Shown here piece by piece: positions 15,566 through 23,058 of a stretch of DNA of 64,000 nt. Position numbers and translations under genes: made by a program. The notes below the pieces were generated by a model. It saw only the letters and a list, made by a program, of their open reading frames with translations, did not search any database and was not told where the DNA came from. Location of the stretch: contig NZ_KQ949023.1 of NCBI RefSeq assembly GCF_001514285.1, forward strand, positions 1,131,139-1,195,138, given 5' to 3'. This DNA is from Streptomyces sp. DSM 15324 (GTDB taxonomy: Bacteria > Actinomycetota > Actinomycetes > Streptomycetales > Streptomycetaceae). Position 1 is the first letter of the stretch. Every line of letters starts with the position of its first letter.

Positions 15566-18500
15566 ATGTCCTGGCTGTCCCGCTTCAGCCTCGGACAACG
15601 GGCCCTGATAGGCCTGATGTCCCTGATCGCGCTCGTCTTCGGCGCGATCACCGTCCCGCAGCTCAAACAGCAGCTGCTCCCGACCATCGCCCTGCCGATG
15701 GTGTCCGTGCTCGCCCCCTACCAGGGCGCCTCCCCGGACGTCGTCGAGAAGCAGGTCGTCGAACCGATCGAGAACAGCCTCGAAGGGGTCGACGGCATCA
15801 CCGGCGTCACCTCCACCGCGAGCGAGGGCAACGCCCTCGTCGTGGCGTCCTTCGACTACGGCAACAACACCAAGCAGCTCGTCGCCGACGTCCAGCTGGC
15901 CGTCAACCGGGCCCGCGCCCTGCTCCCCGCCTCGGTGGACCCGCAGGTCATCGCCGGTTCCACGGACGACGTACCGGCCGTGGTCCTCGCGGTCACCTCC
16001 AGCAAGGACCCGCGGGCCCTCGCCGACCAGCTCGACTCCACCGTGGTGCCCGTCCTGAAGGACATCGACGGCGTCGGCCAGGTCTCCGTCGCCGGCGTCC
16101 GCGACCTCCAGGTCACCGTCACCCCGGCCGACGCCGCACTCGCCAAGGCGGGCCTGACCACCCAGTCCCTCGCGCTGGCCCTCCAGGCGGGCGGTGCGAC
16201 CGTCCCGGCCGGCTCCTTCGACGAGGCGGGCAGCAACCGCACCGTCCGGGTCGGCGACGGCTACACCTCCGTCCGGCAGATCGAGGACCTGCGCATCCCC
16301 GGCGCGGCCGGCCAGAAGCCGGTGCGGCTCGGTGACGTCGCCACGGTGCGGCAGGAGGAGGCACCCTCCGACTCCCTCACCCGCACCGACGGCAAGCCCA
16401 GCCTCGCCGTCACGGTCACCATGGACCACGACGGCAGCGCGGTCGCCATCTCGAAGGCCGTCGAGGACAAGCTGCCCGGTCTGCGCCAGAACCTCGGCTC
16501 CGGCGCGAAGATCACCGTCGTCAGCGACCAGGGCCCGGCCGTCTCCAAGGCCATCGAAGGCCTCACCACGGAGGGCGCGCTCGGACTGCTCTTCGCGGTC
16601 CTCGTCATCCTCGTGTTCCTGGCGTCGGTCCGCTCGACGCTGGTCACCGCGGTCTCCATCCCGCTGTCGGTGGTCCTCGCCCTGATCGTGCTGTGGACCC
16701 GCGACCTGTCGCTCAACATGCTGACCCTCGGCGCGCTGACCATCGCGGTCGGCCGGGTCGTCGACGACTCGATCGTCGTGCTGGAGAACATCAAGCGCCA
16801 CCTCGGTTACGGCGAGGAGCGGCAGGCCGCCATCCTCGCCGCGGTCCGCGAGGTGGCCGGCGCGGTCACCTCCTCCACCCTCACCACGGTGGCCGTGTTC
16901 CTGCCGATCGGTCTGGTCGGCGGCATGGTGGGCGCGCTGTTCGGCGCGTTCAGCCTGACCGTCACGGCGGCCCTGCTGGCCTCCCTCCTGGTCTCACTGA
17001 CCGTCGTACCGGTGCTGTCCTACTGGTTCCTGCGGGCTCCCAAGGGCACCTCCGAGGACGCCGAGGAAGCCCGTCGCGCGGCGGAGGAGAAGGAGAACAA
17101 CAGCCGGCTCCAGCGGATCTACGTCCCCGTCCTCAGGTTCGCGACCCGGCGCCGGCTCATCAGTGTGGCCCTCGCCGTCGTCGTCCTCCTCGGCACCTTC
17201 GGCATGGCACCCCTGCTGAAGACCAACTTCTTCGACCAGGGCGAGCAGCAGATCCTGACGGTGAAGCAGGAGCTGAAGCCCGGCACCAGCCTGGCCGCGA
17301 CCGACGTCCAGGCGAAGAAGGTGGAGAAGCTGCTCTCCGGTGTCGAGGGCGTGAAGGACTACCAGGTCACCGTCGGTTCCTCCGGCTTCCTGGCGGCTTT
17401 CGGCGGGAGCACCGACACCAACCATGCCTCGTTCCAGGTCATGCTGGAGGACTCGGCGCACTCCGAGGACGTGCAGAGCCGGATCGAGGACGGGCTGAAG
17501 AAGCTCGACGGCATCGGCGAGACCACCGTCGCCGCCGGTGACGGCTTCAGCAGCCAGGACCTGAGCGTCGTGGTGAAGGCGGCCGACGCGGACGTGCTGC
17601 GCACGGCGTCCGAGCAGGTCCGCAAGACGGTCGCCGGGCTCGACGACGTCACCGACGTCACCAGCGACCTGTCGCAGAGCGTGCCGCGCATCTCCGTCCA
17701 GGCGAACTCCCGGGCGGCCGCGGCCGGTTTCGACGAGCAGACGCTGGGCGCGGCGGTCAGCCAGGCCGTGCGCGGGACGACGGCGGCGAAGGCCCTCCTC
17801 GACGACACCGAACGCGATGTCGTCATCCGCTCGGCGCAGCCCACGCGGACCCTGGCCGAACTGAAGGCGCTGCGGCTCGGCGCCGTACGGCTCGGTGACG
17901 TCGCCACCGTCCAACTGGTCGACGGCCCGGTGTCGATGACCCGGATCGACGGGCAGCGCGCGGCCACCGTCACCGCCCGGCCCACCGGCGACAACACGGG
18001 CGCGGTCAGCTCCCAGCTCCAGTCCAGGATCAAGGCGCTGAAGCTCCCGGCGGGCGCCACCGCCGAGATCGGCGGTGTCTCCTCCGACCAGGACGACGCG
18101 TTCAAGAACCTGGGCCTGGCGATGCTCGCGGCGATCGCGATCGTCTTCATGCTGCTGGTGGCGACCTTCCGCTCGCTCGTGCAGCCGCTGATCCTGCTGG
18201 TCTCCATCCCGTTCGCGGCGACCGGCGCGATCGGTCTGCTCCTCGCCACCGGCACCCCGATGGGCGTCCCGGCGATGATCGGCATGCTGATGCTCATCGG
18301 CATCGTGGTGACCAACGCGATCGTCCTGATCGACCTCATCAACCAGTACCGCAAGCAGGGGTACGGCGTCGTCGAGGCCGTGGTGGAAGGCGGCCGGCAC
18401 CGGCTGCGCCCCATCCTCATGACCGCGCTGGCGACCATCTTCGCCCTGCTGCCGATGGCTCTCGGCGTCACCGGTCAGGGCGGCTTCATCGCCAAGCCGC

Positions 18501-18670
18501 TGGCGGTGGTCGTGATCGGCGGTCTGATCACCTCCACGCTGCTCACCCTGCTCCTCGTCCCGACGCTCTACGCGATGCTCGAACTGCGCAAGGAACGCCG
18601 GGCCGGGAAGCGGGCCTTGAAGCGGCAGTCCGCACAGCCCGAGAAGTCCCCCGAACCGGCGGGCGTCTGA
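15566..18670 (+). CDS. RND (HAE1/AcrB-type) efflux transporter permease
   Basis: 1034 residues, the length of AcrB-class pumps. It starts MSWLSRFSLGQRALIGLMSLIALVFG (TM1), followed by the large periplasmic-type porter domain beginning PTIALPMVSVLAPYQGASP with the classical EKQVVEPIENSLEGVDGI segment. Membrane block TM2-6 has VVDDSIVVLENIKRHL with the paired Asp of the proton relay. The second half repeats the plan after LISVALAVVVLLGTFG and ends in TM12 and a Lys/Arg/Pro tail. In Gram-positives these act without TolC. Expression probably answers the adjacent two-component system (inference from position). A textbook terminator follows. Substrate unknown. Confidence 0.92.
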   Translation: MSWLSRFSLGQRALIGLMSLIALVFGAITVPQLKQQLLPTIALPMVSVLAPYQGASPDVVEKQVVEPIENSLEGVDGITGVTSTASEGNALVVASFDYGNNTKQLVADVQLAVNRARALLPASVDPQVIAGSTDDVPAVVLAVTSSKDPRALADQLDSTVVPVLKDIDGVGQVSVAGVRDLQVTVTPADAALAKAGLTTQSLALALQAGGATVPAGSFDEAGSNRTVRVGDGYTSVRQIEDLRIPGAAGQKPVRLGDVATVRQEEAPSDSLTRTDGKPSLAVTVTMDHDGSAVAISKAVEDKLPGLRQNLGSGAKITVVSDQGPAVSKAIEGLTTEGALGLLFAVLVILVFLASVRSTLVTAVSIPLSVVLALIVLWTRDLSLNMLTLGALTIAVGRVVDDSIVVLENIKRHLGYGEERQAAILAAVREVAGAVTSSTLTTVAVFLPIGLVGGMVGALFGAFSLTVTAALLASLLVSLTVVPVLSYWFLRAPKGTSEDAEEARRAAEEKENNSRLQRIYVPVLRFATRRRLISVALAVVVLLGTFGMAPLLKTNFFDQGEQQILTVKQELKPGTSLAATDVQAKKVEKLLSGVEGVKDYQVTVGSSGFLAAFGGSTDTNHASFQVMLEDSAHSEDVQSRIEDGLKKLDGIGETTVAAGDGFSSQDLSVVVKAADADVLRTASEQVRKTVAGLDDVTDVTSDLSQSVPRISVQANSRAAAAGFDEQTLGAAVSQAVRGTTAAKALLDDTERDVVIRSAQPTRTLAELKALRLGAVRLGDVATVQLVDGPVSMTRIDGQRAATVTARPTGDNTGAVSSQLQSRIKALKLPAGATAEIGGVSSDQDDAFKNLGLAMLAAIAIVFMLLVATFRSLVQPLILLVSIPFAATGAIGLLLATGTPMGVPAMIGMLMLIGIVVTNAIVLIDLINQYRKQGYGVVEAVVEGGRHRLRPILMTALATIFALLPMALGVTGQGGFIAKPLAVVVIGGLITSTLLTLLLVPTLYAMLELRKERRAGKRALKRQSAQPEKSPEPAGV

Positions 18671-18676
18671 CGGCAC

Positions 18677-18719
18677 GTCGGCGCGGCGGACACCCTGTCC
18701 GTCGCGCCGACGTTTTTTC
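18677..18719 (+). terminator. Rho-independent terminator after the RND gene
   Basis: A 16-base stem (GTCGGCGCGGCGGACA with its partner, one mismatch) and a CCC loop are followed by GTTTTTT. It is the clearest classical terminator in the window. Confidence 0.9.
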
Positions 18720-18895
18720 ATTTCCGGCCGGTTCATCAGGAGTTCGCGGCTGTTCGCAGGGTGCCCCGGACGCGGCCGAGTCCCGCGCCGGGGCATCGGC
18801 GTGCCGCGCAGCGCGGCCCTGCCGGTCTGCCTTCCGCACCGCCTTTCCCTATCCTGTGGATGCGAACTGTCCGGCGGGGGAAGGGGAACCGGGAC

Positions 18896-21118
18896 GTGCC
18901 GCTGACCAAGGGCGACCCGAAGGCGCTCGGCGGATATCGGATCGTCGACCGCCTCGGGGCGGGCGGGATGGGCGTCGTCTACCTCGGCCGGTCCCGTTCG
19001 GGACGGGACGTCGCCGTCAAGCTGGTGCACGCGCAGTACGCGGAGGACGGGGTCTTCCGGGCCCGGTTCCGGCAGGAGATCGAGGCGGTCCGCAAGGTGA
19101 GCGGTGCCTTCACCGCCCCGGTCGTGGACGCCGACCCGGAGGCCGTACGGCCCTGGATGGCCACGCAGTACGTACCGGGTGCCGCGCTCTCCGCCCGCAT
19201 CCGCGAGGACGGCCCGCTGCAGGGCGCCGAGCTGCGCCGGCTGGCACTCGGGCTGGTGGAGGCGCTGCGGGACATCCACCGGGCCGGGGTCGTCCACCGC
19301 GACCTCAAGCCCGCCAACGTCCTCATGGCCGAGGACGGCCCCCGGGTCATCGACTTCGGCATCTCCCGCGCCACCGAGAACCAGACCCTCACCGAGACCG
19401 GGCACGCGATCGGCACTCCGCCGTTCATGTCCCCGGAGCAGTTCAAGGACGCCCGCTCGGTCGGCCCGGCCTCGGACGTGTTCTCGCTCGGCGCGCTGCT
19501 GGTGTTCGCCGCCACCGGTCACGGCCCCTTCGACGCCGACAGCCCCTACATGACGGCGTACCGCGTCATGCACGAGGAACCGTCGGTCGACTCCGTCGCC
19601 GAGCCGCTGCGCTCGGTGCTGGTGCGCTGTCTGGCCAAGGAGGCCGACGAGCGGCCCGGGCTCGACGAACTGGGCCGGGCGCTGGCGAGCGCGCTGCCCG
19701 AGCCGGAGACGGGCGAGGTGGCGACGGTGACCCTGCGGACACCGCCCGTGCGGCCCGTACCCGAGGGGCCCTCCCGGGCGTTCCCGCCGGACCGCGGTCC
19801 CCGCCTGCTGCGGTGGCCGGTCCTGGCCGCGGTCGCGGGTGTCCTCGCCGTGGCCCTCACCGGCTACCTCCTGTTCGACCCGTTCCGCGGGGCCGGTGCC
19901 AGGGCGGAGCCGGACGCCACGGGCGCCGCGTCCTCCCGCTGGGCCCCTCTTCCCGAGGGCTGGAAGCCCTGGCGGACGTCGCTGTTCGCGACGGCCGCGA
20001 GCGGGGTGCGCGAGCCGCTGGGCGGCGCCGACGACATGGTGGACGGCGGCTCCCTGTCCTGCACGACGGGCAGGGGCGCCCTGTACTGCGGAGGGAACGG
20101 CACCCTGCCGATCCGGGTCGACGGGGCGACGGGGCGGATCGTCTGGCGCGCCGAGCCCCTGCCCGCGGGGGTGACGCGGGAGCGCTACGACAGTACGCCC
20201 CTCGGAGTGCACGACGACGTGGTGCTGGTCTCCCAGTCGGTCCTGAACCGCGCGGGCAACGACTCGCAGGCCACCCTCCTGGCCCTCGACGCGCGCACCG
20301 GCGAGCGGCGCTGGTCGCGCGCGACGGCGTCCCCCTACGAGATGCCCGCCGTCGTAGGGGATCTGCTGCTGAGTTCGGACGGTCTTCGGGTGACCGCCCG
20401 CGACCTGCGCGACGGCGGTACCCGCTGGACCACGACGCTTCCCGCCGGGGCCGGCTACGGCTGCAAGGTCCACGACGTCGACGGTCTTCCGTACGCGGGC
20501 TGCACCAATGCGGGCACACCGTCGCGCACCGTGTTCTACGCCGTCGACCCGGCCGACGGAACGCCCCGCAAGGTGAGCGTGCCGGACGGCGACGCCGAGT
20601 ACCTCGGCACCGTCGACGGCGATCTGGTCTTCGTGATGCACCGGCGGCAGGACCGCACCCTGGCCGACACGACGTACAGCGAGGTGCTGCTGATCGACCC
20701 GGACACCGCGGCCGTACGGAAGAAGAAGCTGGCGGGCGGTCCGCGCGGCAGGGTCTCGCTGGCCGGCGGCGTGCTGTGCTTCGCCTCCTCCAGCGGCCTG
20801 CTGACCGCCTACGCGCCCGCGACCGGCGAGCGCCTGTGGGCGACCTCGACCACCCTCCAGCAGCCCGGGGAGCCCGTCGCCGACGGGCAGGGCCGCACGG
20901 TCTTCGCGGCCAGCGCCTCCGGGCGGGCCGCGGCCCTGGACGCGGCCAGGGGCACCCTGCTGTGGGAGTCCCCCGCGCGCGCCGACCATGTCGCCGAGCC
21001 GGGCTACGCGACGGCGCGCGTGTTCCTCGACGAGGGCGCCCTGATGGTGCTCTGTCCGGACGGGACGGTCGTCACGCTGGACCCGGGCCACCCCGACCTG
21101 GAGCCGGTGTCGGGGTGA
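18896..21118 (+). CDS. Transmembrane Ser/Thr protein kinase with PQQ-type beta-propeller sensor
   Basis: 740 residues from GTG 18896, which follows GGGGGAAGGGG. The kinase domain (about 14-270) has the Gly loop LGAGGMGVVY, Lys42, HRDLKPANV (His134, Asp136), DFG at Asp153 and SPEQF. A Pro-rich juxtamembrane region precedes one helix at about 306-326 (WPVLAAVAGVLAVALTGYLLF). The outside region, about 340-740, carries PQQ/pyrrolo-quinoline-like propeller repeats such as LLALDARTGERRW, AYAPATGERLW and AALDAARGTLLWE. AfsK of Streptomyces has the same kinase-plus-PQQ plan, but I do not claim orthology. It is monocistronic, with nadA convergent 24 bases after it. Confidence 0.93.
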   Translation: MPLTKGDPKALGGYRIVDRLGAGGMGVVYLGRSRSGRDVAVKLVHAQYAEDGVFRARFRQEIEAVRKVSGAFTAPVVDADPEAVRPWMATQYVPGAALSARIREDGPLQGAELRRLALGLVEALRDIHRAGVVHRDLKPANVLMAEDGPRVIDFGISRATENQTLTETGHAIGTPPFMSPEQFKDARSVGPASDVFSLGALLVFAATGHGPFDADSPYMTAYRVMHEEPSVDSVAEPLRSVLVRCLAKEADERPGLDELGRALASALPEPETGEVATVTLRTPPVRPVPEGPSRAFPPDRGPRLLRWPVLAAVAGVLAVALTGYLLFDPFRGAGARAEPDATGAASSRWAPLPEGWKPWRTSLFATAASGVREPLGGADDMVDGGSLSCTTGRGALYCGGNGTLPIRVDGATGRIVWRAEPLPAGVTRERYDSTPLGVHDDVVLVSQSVLNRAGNDSQATLLALDARTGERRWSRATASPYEMPAVVGDLLLSSDGLRVTARDLRDGGTRWTTTLPAGAGYGCKVHDVDGLPYAGCTNAGTPSRTVFYAVDPADGTPRKVSVPDGDAEYLGTVDGDLVFVMHRRQDRTLADTTYSEVLLIDPDTAAVRKKKLAGGPRGRVSLAGGVLCFASSSGLLTAYAPATGERLWATSTTLQQPGEPVADGQGRTVFAASASGRAAALDAARGTLLWESPARADHVAEPGYATARVFLDEGALMVLCPDGTVVTLDPGHPDLEPVSG

Positions 21119-21142
21119 TCCGGGGCCGGCGCGGGTCCGGGG

Positions 21143-22327
21143 CTACGGCAGCGCCAGCATCCGCTCCAGCGCCAGCTTCGCGAACGCCTCGGTCTCCCGG
21201 TCGACCTCGATCCGGTTGACCAGCTTGCCCTCGGCCAGCGACTCCAGGGTCCAGACCAGGTGGGGGAGGTCGATGCGGTTCATCGTCGAGCAGAAGCAGA
21301 CCGTCCGGTCGAGGAAGACGATCTCCTTGCCCTCGGGCGCGAAACGGTTCGCCAGCCGGCGCACCAGGTTCAGCTCGGTACCGATGGCCCACTTCGAGCC
21401 GGCCGGGGCCGCCTCCAGCGCCTTGATGATGTACTCGGTCGAGCCGACGTAGTCCGCCGCGGCGACGACCTCGTGCCGGCACTCGGGGTGCACCAGCACG
21501 TTCACGCCGGGGACGCGGGCGCGGACGTCCTCGACCGACTCCAGGCTGAAGCGGCCGTGCACCGAGCAGTGACCGCGCCACAGGATCATCTTCGCCGCGC
21601 GCAGCTGCTCGGCGGTCAGCCCGCCGTTCGGCTTGTGCGGGTTGTAGACGACACAGTCCTCCAGGGACATGCCCATGTCCCGGACGGCGGTGTTGCGGCC
21701 GAGGTGCTGGTCGGGCAGGAAGAGGACCTTCTCGCCCTGCTCGAAGGCCCACTCCAGGGCCCGCTGGGCGTTGGACGAGGTGCAGATCGTGCCGCCGTGC
21801 CGGCCCGTGAACGCCTTGATGTCCGCGGACGAGTTCATGTACGAGACGGGCACGACCTGCTCGGCTATGCCGGCCTCGGTCAGCACGTCCCAGCACTCGG
21901 CGACCTGCTCGGCCGTGGCCATGTCGGCCATCGAGCAGCCGGCGGCGAGGTCGGGCAGGACCACCTTCTGCTCGTCGGAGGTCAGGATGTCCGCCGACTC
22001 CGCCATGAAGTGCACACCGCAGAACACGATGTACTCGGCCTCCGGGCGGGCGGCCGCGTCCCGGGCCAGCTTGAAGGAGTCGCCCGTGACGTCCGCGAAC
22101 TGGATGACCTCGTCGCGCTGGTAGTGGTGGCCGAGCACGAAGACCTTGTCACCGAGCTTCTCCTTGGCCGCCCGGGCCCGCTCGACCAGGTCCGGGTCGG
22201 AGGGCGAGGGCAGGTCGCCGGGGCACTCGACACCCCGCTCGCTCTTCGGGTCGGCCTCGCGGCCGAGCAGCAACAGGGCGAGCGGAGTCGGCTGCACGTC
22301 GAGCTCCGTGGGCTGGGCGGTGGTCAC
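21143..22327 (-). CDS. nadA: Quinolinate synthase NadA
   Basis: About 394 residues from the GTG of (V)TTAQPTEL, with AAAGGG 9 bases upstream; a GTG nine bases earlier is too close to that site. NadA condenses iminoaspartate and dihydroxyacetone phosphate to quinolinate in NAD synthesis, with a [4Fe-4S] cluster bound by three Cys, visible in FCGVHFMAES, HPECRHEV and TVCFCSTMNR. LGHHYQRDEVIQFAD and MNSSADIKAF are family signatures. The promoter holds a 15-base palindrome. nadB and nadC are not in the window. It is divergent from erpA, another Fe-S gene. Confidence 0.96.
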   Translation of the reverse strand: MTTAQPTELDVQPTPLALLLLGREADPKSERGVECPGDLPSPSDPDLVERARAAKEKLGDKVFVLGHHYQRDEVIQFADVTGDSFKLARDAAARPEAEYIVFCGVHFMAESADILTSDEQKVVLPDLAAGCSMADMATAEQVAECWDVLTEAGIAEQVVPVSYMNSSADIKAFTGRHGGTICTSSNAQRALEWAFEQGEKVLFLPDQHLGRNTAVRDMGMSLEDCVVYNPHKPNGGLTAEQLRAAKMILWRGHCSVHGRFSLESVEDVRARVPGVNVLVHPECRHEVVAAADYVGSTEYIIKALEAAPAGSKWAIGTELNLVRRLANRFAPEGKEIVFLDRTVCFCSTMNRIDLPHLVWTLESLAEGKLVNRIEVDRETEAFAKLALERMLALP

Positions 22328-22361
22328 GTCACGCACCCTTTCTACTTTTCGTCGAACTGAC

Positions 22362-22376
22362 GCTATCTATGATAGC
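22362..22376. promoter_or_regulatory. Palindromic operator-like site upstream of nadA
   Basis: GCTATC-TAT-GATAGC, a perfect inverted repeat with a 3-base centre, 35 bases before the chosen nadA start. On the nadA strand it contains -10-like hexamers (TATCAT, TAGATA), so a bound repressor would block transcription. It is strikingly AT-rich for this genome. Confidence 0.6.
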
Positions 22377-22625
22377 CTGCTTCACGTCACCTTGACGATG
22401 GTCATCGCGTCGATGTGACATGAATCCCGGAAACGGCACGAGGATGGCGAGGACAGGCCGCTGGGCGGGCCGGGCGGTCGCTGTTCGCTTCGCCGCCGGT
22501 GTGCGAGCATGAAGAGGCACGCGAAAGCACCACGCGACGAGAAGTGCCCGGCCCGGAATGAATCCGCGGCCCCGTCGGTTGCAACCGTCGGCAAGCAGCC
22601 TCCGTACAACCCGGGAGAGATGTAG

Positions 22626-22982
22626 ATGTCCGTATCGGACGAGACCAGCACCGCCACCGACGGCATCATCCTGTCCGACGCCGCGGCGGCGAAGGTCAAG
22701 GCCCTGCTCGACCAGGAAGGCCGCGACGACCTGGCGCTGCGCGTCGCCGTGCAGCCCGGCGGCTGCTCGGGCCTGCGCTACCAGCTCTTCTTCGACGAGC
22801 GCTCCCTCGACGGCGACGTCGTCAAGGACTTCGACGGCGTCAAGGTCGTCACCGACCGGATGAGCGCCCCGTACCTGGGCGGCGCCTCCATCGACTTCGT
22901 CGACACCATCGAGAAGCAGGGCTTCACGATCGACAACCCCAACGCCACCGGCTCCTGCGCCTGCGGCGACTCCTTCAGCTGA
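22626..22982 (+). CDS. erpA: A-type iron-sulfur cluster insertion protein ErpA/HesB
   Basis: 118 residues with ribosome site GGGAGAG. ErpA-type proteins bind and hand over Fe-S clusters to apoproteins. The three cluster cysteines are Cys47 (PGGCSGLRY), Cys111 and Cys113 (GSCACGDSF), and the fold signature DRMSAPYLGGASIDF is present. Length fits the family. It faces nadA, whose product needs a [4Fe-4S] cluster; this neighbourhood also has a cysteine desulfurase-TusA fusion about 4 kb on. The gene is followed by a 22-base perfect hairpin. Confidence 0.95.
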   Translation: MSVSDETSTATDGIILSDAAAAKVKALLDQEGRDDLALRVAVQPGGCSGLRYQLFFDERSLDGDVVKDFDGVKVVTDRMSAPYLGGASIDFVDTIEKQGFTIDNPNATGSCACGDSFS

Positions 22983-22995
22983 GCCTCGCCCAGAC

Positions 22996-23044
22996 GTACG
23001 ACGAAGGCGGCGGCCCCTCTCCGGGGCCGCCGCCTTCGTCGTAC
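22996..23044. terminator. Very strong bidirectional hairpin
   Basis: A perfect 22-base stem (from GTACGACGAAGG to CCTTCGTCGTAC) around the 5-base loop TCTCC, between the convergent erpA and large membrane protein genes. No T tract. Confidence 0.85.
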
Positions 23045-23058
23045 TCCCGCAGCGGTGC

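Noticed and set aside
18827..18855. A sigma-70 promoter for the Ser/Thr kinase using TATCCT
   Set aside because: The -10 is acceptable but no matching -35 is found at normal spacing, so it is not listed.
16994..21091. A 1365-codon open frame on the minus strand opposite the RND and Ser/Thr kinase genes
   Set aside because: It crosses two well-supported plus-strand genes and the terminator at 18677, with no domain motif; long antisense frames are a GC-rich codon artefact.
22382..22699. A 105-codon minus-strand frame between nadA and erpA
   Set aside because: It overlaps the erpA start and the regulatory gap; composition is not codon-biased.
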